From the NCBI GenBank assembly GCA_017860075.1, contig JAFNAH010000067.1, positions 1 to 7,184 on the forward strand: 7,184 nt of DNA, read 5' to 3'. Position 1 is the first letter of the stretch. The number at the start of each line of letters is the position of its first letter. The notes below the pieces were generated by a model. That model saw only the letters and a program-made list of their open reading frames with translations, was not told the DNA's origin and did no database searches. The position numbers and the translations under genes are program-made. Positions 5,552 through 7,184 of this stretch are shown piece after piece. This DNA is from Acidobacteriota bacterium (GTDB lineage Bacteria > Acidobacteriota > UBA6911).

Positions 5552-7184
5552 ATGCCACATCGATCCCCATTCCTGACTTTCCGATCTATTGCGATCGCCT
5601 GCTGGCTTGCCTCCTCCCTGCCCACTCCGGCAACGGGCCAGGGAAAGGAGCCCCCCGGCCAGGCGCCGTACCTGGATCAGCTCAATGTTGCGCGCGAGGA
5701 AAACTGGATTCAGAGTGAGTGGCGCAAACTGACCAGTTTCCGCTACCTCGACCGGGCTTTTGAGCTGATGCGGGCCGGCCGCCTCGCGGAAGCAAAAACC
5801 GAATTCGAACGCTACCTGGAGAGAGATCCTGCGGACCTGCGTGCGCGCGCCGACTACCTGAGCCTCCTCTATCGAATCAAGGACTACGAGGGTTGCATGA
5901 AGCAAGCCGGCCTGATTCTCGAGAAGAGGCCGTCCTATGTGCCTGCCTTCCTATACCGGGGATTGGCCTGCCAGCACACCGGGCAGTTCGATGCCGCGAT
6001 CGGAGAATTTGCGAGGGCAGCCCAACTCAAGGAAATAGCCGCGAGCGACCGCATTTTCGCACTCAACAGTGCAGCCGACCTGGCCATGCAGATCCGCAAG
6101 TACGCGGAGGCGGTCAAGCTGATGGAAGCCATGCCTCCTGCAGGCAGAGACGCGACCTTTCATCTGCGCGCCGGAATGGCCTACGACCAGATGGGAGATG
6201 ACGCGGCAGCCGCCAGTTCCTACAGGAAGGCACTCGACTTTCCTCAGGCGGCCGGGATCAAGGCAAAACTGCACACGACAATCGCCGAGCTGGCTATCCG
6301 ACAGGGCAGATGGGGTGAAGCCGAGCAGGAGCTTCGAGCCGCACTGGAACTGACACCCGGTGACGGCGAGCTGTCTCGGGCCCATGCCATGGCGGTGTAC
6401 GAGTCGTCCAGCCGCAGCGGGAGGAATGCGGATGCGCTCGCTGCCGCCGAAAACCTGGCGGAGAACTCAAAGGACCCGGCAAACCGCATGCGCATCGGGC
6501 TCGCGTTCGAAAGACTCGGGCGGTACGAAGATGCCGCCGCTGCATACGCCCGCGCCGCGGGCCTCGCGGACGATGCCTCCGTGAAACTCCGCGCATGGCG
6601 CGCCGCCGCGAATGCGTCACAGAAAGCCGGAGACTGGCGCGCCGCCGAAAGGGCCCTGGTCGAGGCTCAGCAGCTCGAACCGCGGGATCGGGACATCCTG
6701 CGCAGCCTTGCCGACACTCTCTCTGAACAGAAAGATCCGGCCGGGGCGGCCAGGTGGATGGAGAAGGCGCTCGCGCTCAAGCAGGATCTCAATGATCAGG
6801 AGACCCTGGCCAATCTCTACCTGCAGCTAGAGGACTACGGTCGGACCATTGAGTTGCTGCAGCGTATCCTTCGCGGCGTGCGTGCCGAAGCCAACAGGCA
6901 CCGGATCTACATGGCGATCGGATACGCGTGTGCCGCCTCGGGACGCAAGGGTGAAGCGGCCGCTGCGTTCTCGGAGGCCGCCGCCCTGCGCAGGGACCCG
7001 GCCACACTCGTCGCGCTCGCGGAGTCATTGGAGAGCGACGGCCGGCTGGCGCAGGCCGCGGAATACCGCAGGCAGGTTATCGATCTGGCACCCAGCGCGG
7101 ACAACTACTATGCCCTGGGGATACTCTGTGCCAGGCTGGGCAGGCAGGAGGACGCGGCACGACAGTTGGAGGAAGCAATTGATC
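5552..7184 (+). CDS. nfrA: NfrA-like exported TPR protein (phage N4 adsorption protein A family), 3'-truncated by the window edge
   Basis: The frame is open from ATG 5552 to the window end, with 544 residues visible; E. coli NfrA is about 990. AGGAAG at 5540-5545 lies 6 bases before the ATG. Residues 1-29 look like a Sec signal peptide: Arg4 and Arg11, a hydrophobic stretch IAIACWLASSL, and likely cleavage after ATG (27-29). From about residue 62 to the end there are roughly 13 tetratricopeptide repeats, for example GRLAEAKTEFERYLERDP (76-93), GRWGEAEQELRAALELTP (252-269) and GRYEDAAAAYARAAGLA (323-339). The last segment, IDLAPSADNYYALGIL, resembles the NfrA stretch that precedes its C-terminal outer-membrane barrel (from memory, INIAPSANAYVA in E. 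coli). In the family the TPR part is periplasmic and the barrel exports glycan made by NfrB. Position directly after nfrB, on the same strand with a 66-base gap, implies one operon. The barrel is not visible, so a different TPR export partner remains possible. Confidence 0.78.
   Translation, partial: MPHRSPFLTFRSIAIACWLASSLPTPATGQGKEPPGQAPYLDQLNVAREENWIQSEWRKLTSFRYLDRAFELMRAGRLAEAKTEFERYLERDPADLRARADYLSLLYRIKDYEGCMKQAGLILEKRPSYVPAFLYRGLACQHTGQFDAAIGEFARAAQLKEIAASDRIFALNSAADLAMQIRKYAEAVKLMEAMPPAGRDATFHLRAGMAYDQMGDDAAAASSYRKALDFPQAAGIKAKLHTTIAELAIRQGRWGEAEQELRAALELTPGDGELSRAHAMAVYESSSRSGRNADALAAAENLAENSKDPANRMRIGLAFERLGRYEDAAAAYARAAGLADDASVKLRAWRAAANASQKAGDWRAAERALVEAQQLEPRDRDILRSLADTLSEQKDPAGAARWMEKALALKQDLNDQETLANLYLQLEDYGRTIELLQRILRGVRAEANRHRIYMAIGYACAASGRKGEAAAAFSEAAALRRDPATLVALAESLESDGRLAQAAEYRRQVIDLAPSADNYYALGILCARLGRQEDAARQLEEAID

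Noticed and set aside
5588..5602. Lipoprotein signal (Cys17) in the NfrA-like protein
   Set aside because: The residues before the Cys (AIA) do not fit a lipobox at -3, and the Cys lies in the middle of the hydrophobic core, so an ordinary Sec signal peptide fits better.

Overview
The window comes from a GC-rich bacterium. It has a bacterial-type GluRS, an E. coli-type GlnRS, and a protein pair that matches NfrB and NfrA of E. coli. GlnRS has a patchy distribution among bacteria. The imperfect TCGGGA-type hexamer repeat between genes is, from memory, commoner in high-GC environmental lineages such as Acidobacteriota and Myxococcota-like groups than in enterics. I cannot place the organism more precisely. 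No tRNA, rRNA, insertion sequence, CRISPR array or phage gene was seen.

Layout. Positions 1-1407 (+) hold gltX without its first ~30 codons. Positions 1408-1600 are a convergent gap dominated by a long inverted repeat built of hexamer-like units. Positions 1601-3367 (-) hold a complete glnS, so the two class I synthetases that handle Glu and Gln face each other tail to tail. Positions 3368-3592 are a 225-base divergent gap with three dyad or stem-loop structures. Positions 3593-5485 (+) encode an NfrB-like inner-membrane glycosyltransferase with a C-terminal MshEN c-di-GMP-binding domain. Positions 5552-7184 (+) encode the exported, TPR-rich N-terminal part of an NfrA-like outer-membrane protein, which runs off the window.

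How the genes fit together. gltX and glnS are housekeeping tRNA-charging genes; a GlnRS implies direct Gln-tRNA formation. The nfrB-nfrA pair is the more interesting part. In E. coli these proteins make and export a surface glycan that phage N4 uses as its receptor, and cyclic di-GMP controls the pathway through NfrB's MshEN domain. Here the same two-gene logic is visible: a GT2 synthase with the DAED, TED and QxxRW signatures and a textbook 24-5-24 MshEN tandem motif, followed 66 bases later by a secreted TPR protein. The likely output is a c-di-GMP-gated exopolysaccharide synthesis and secretion module. The polymer, its other enzymes and the outer-membrane barrel of NfrA lie outside the evidence in this window.
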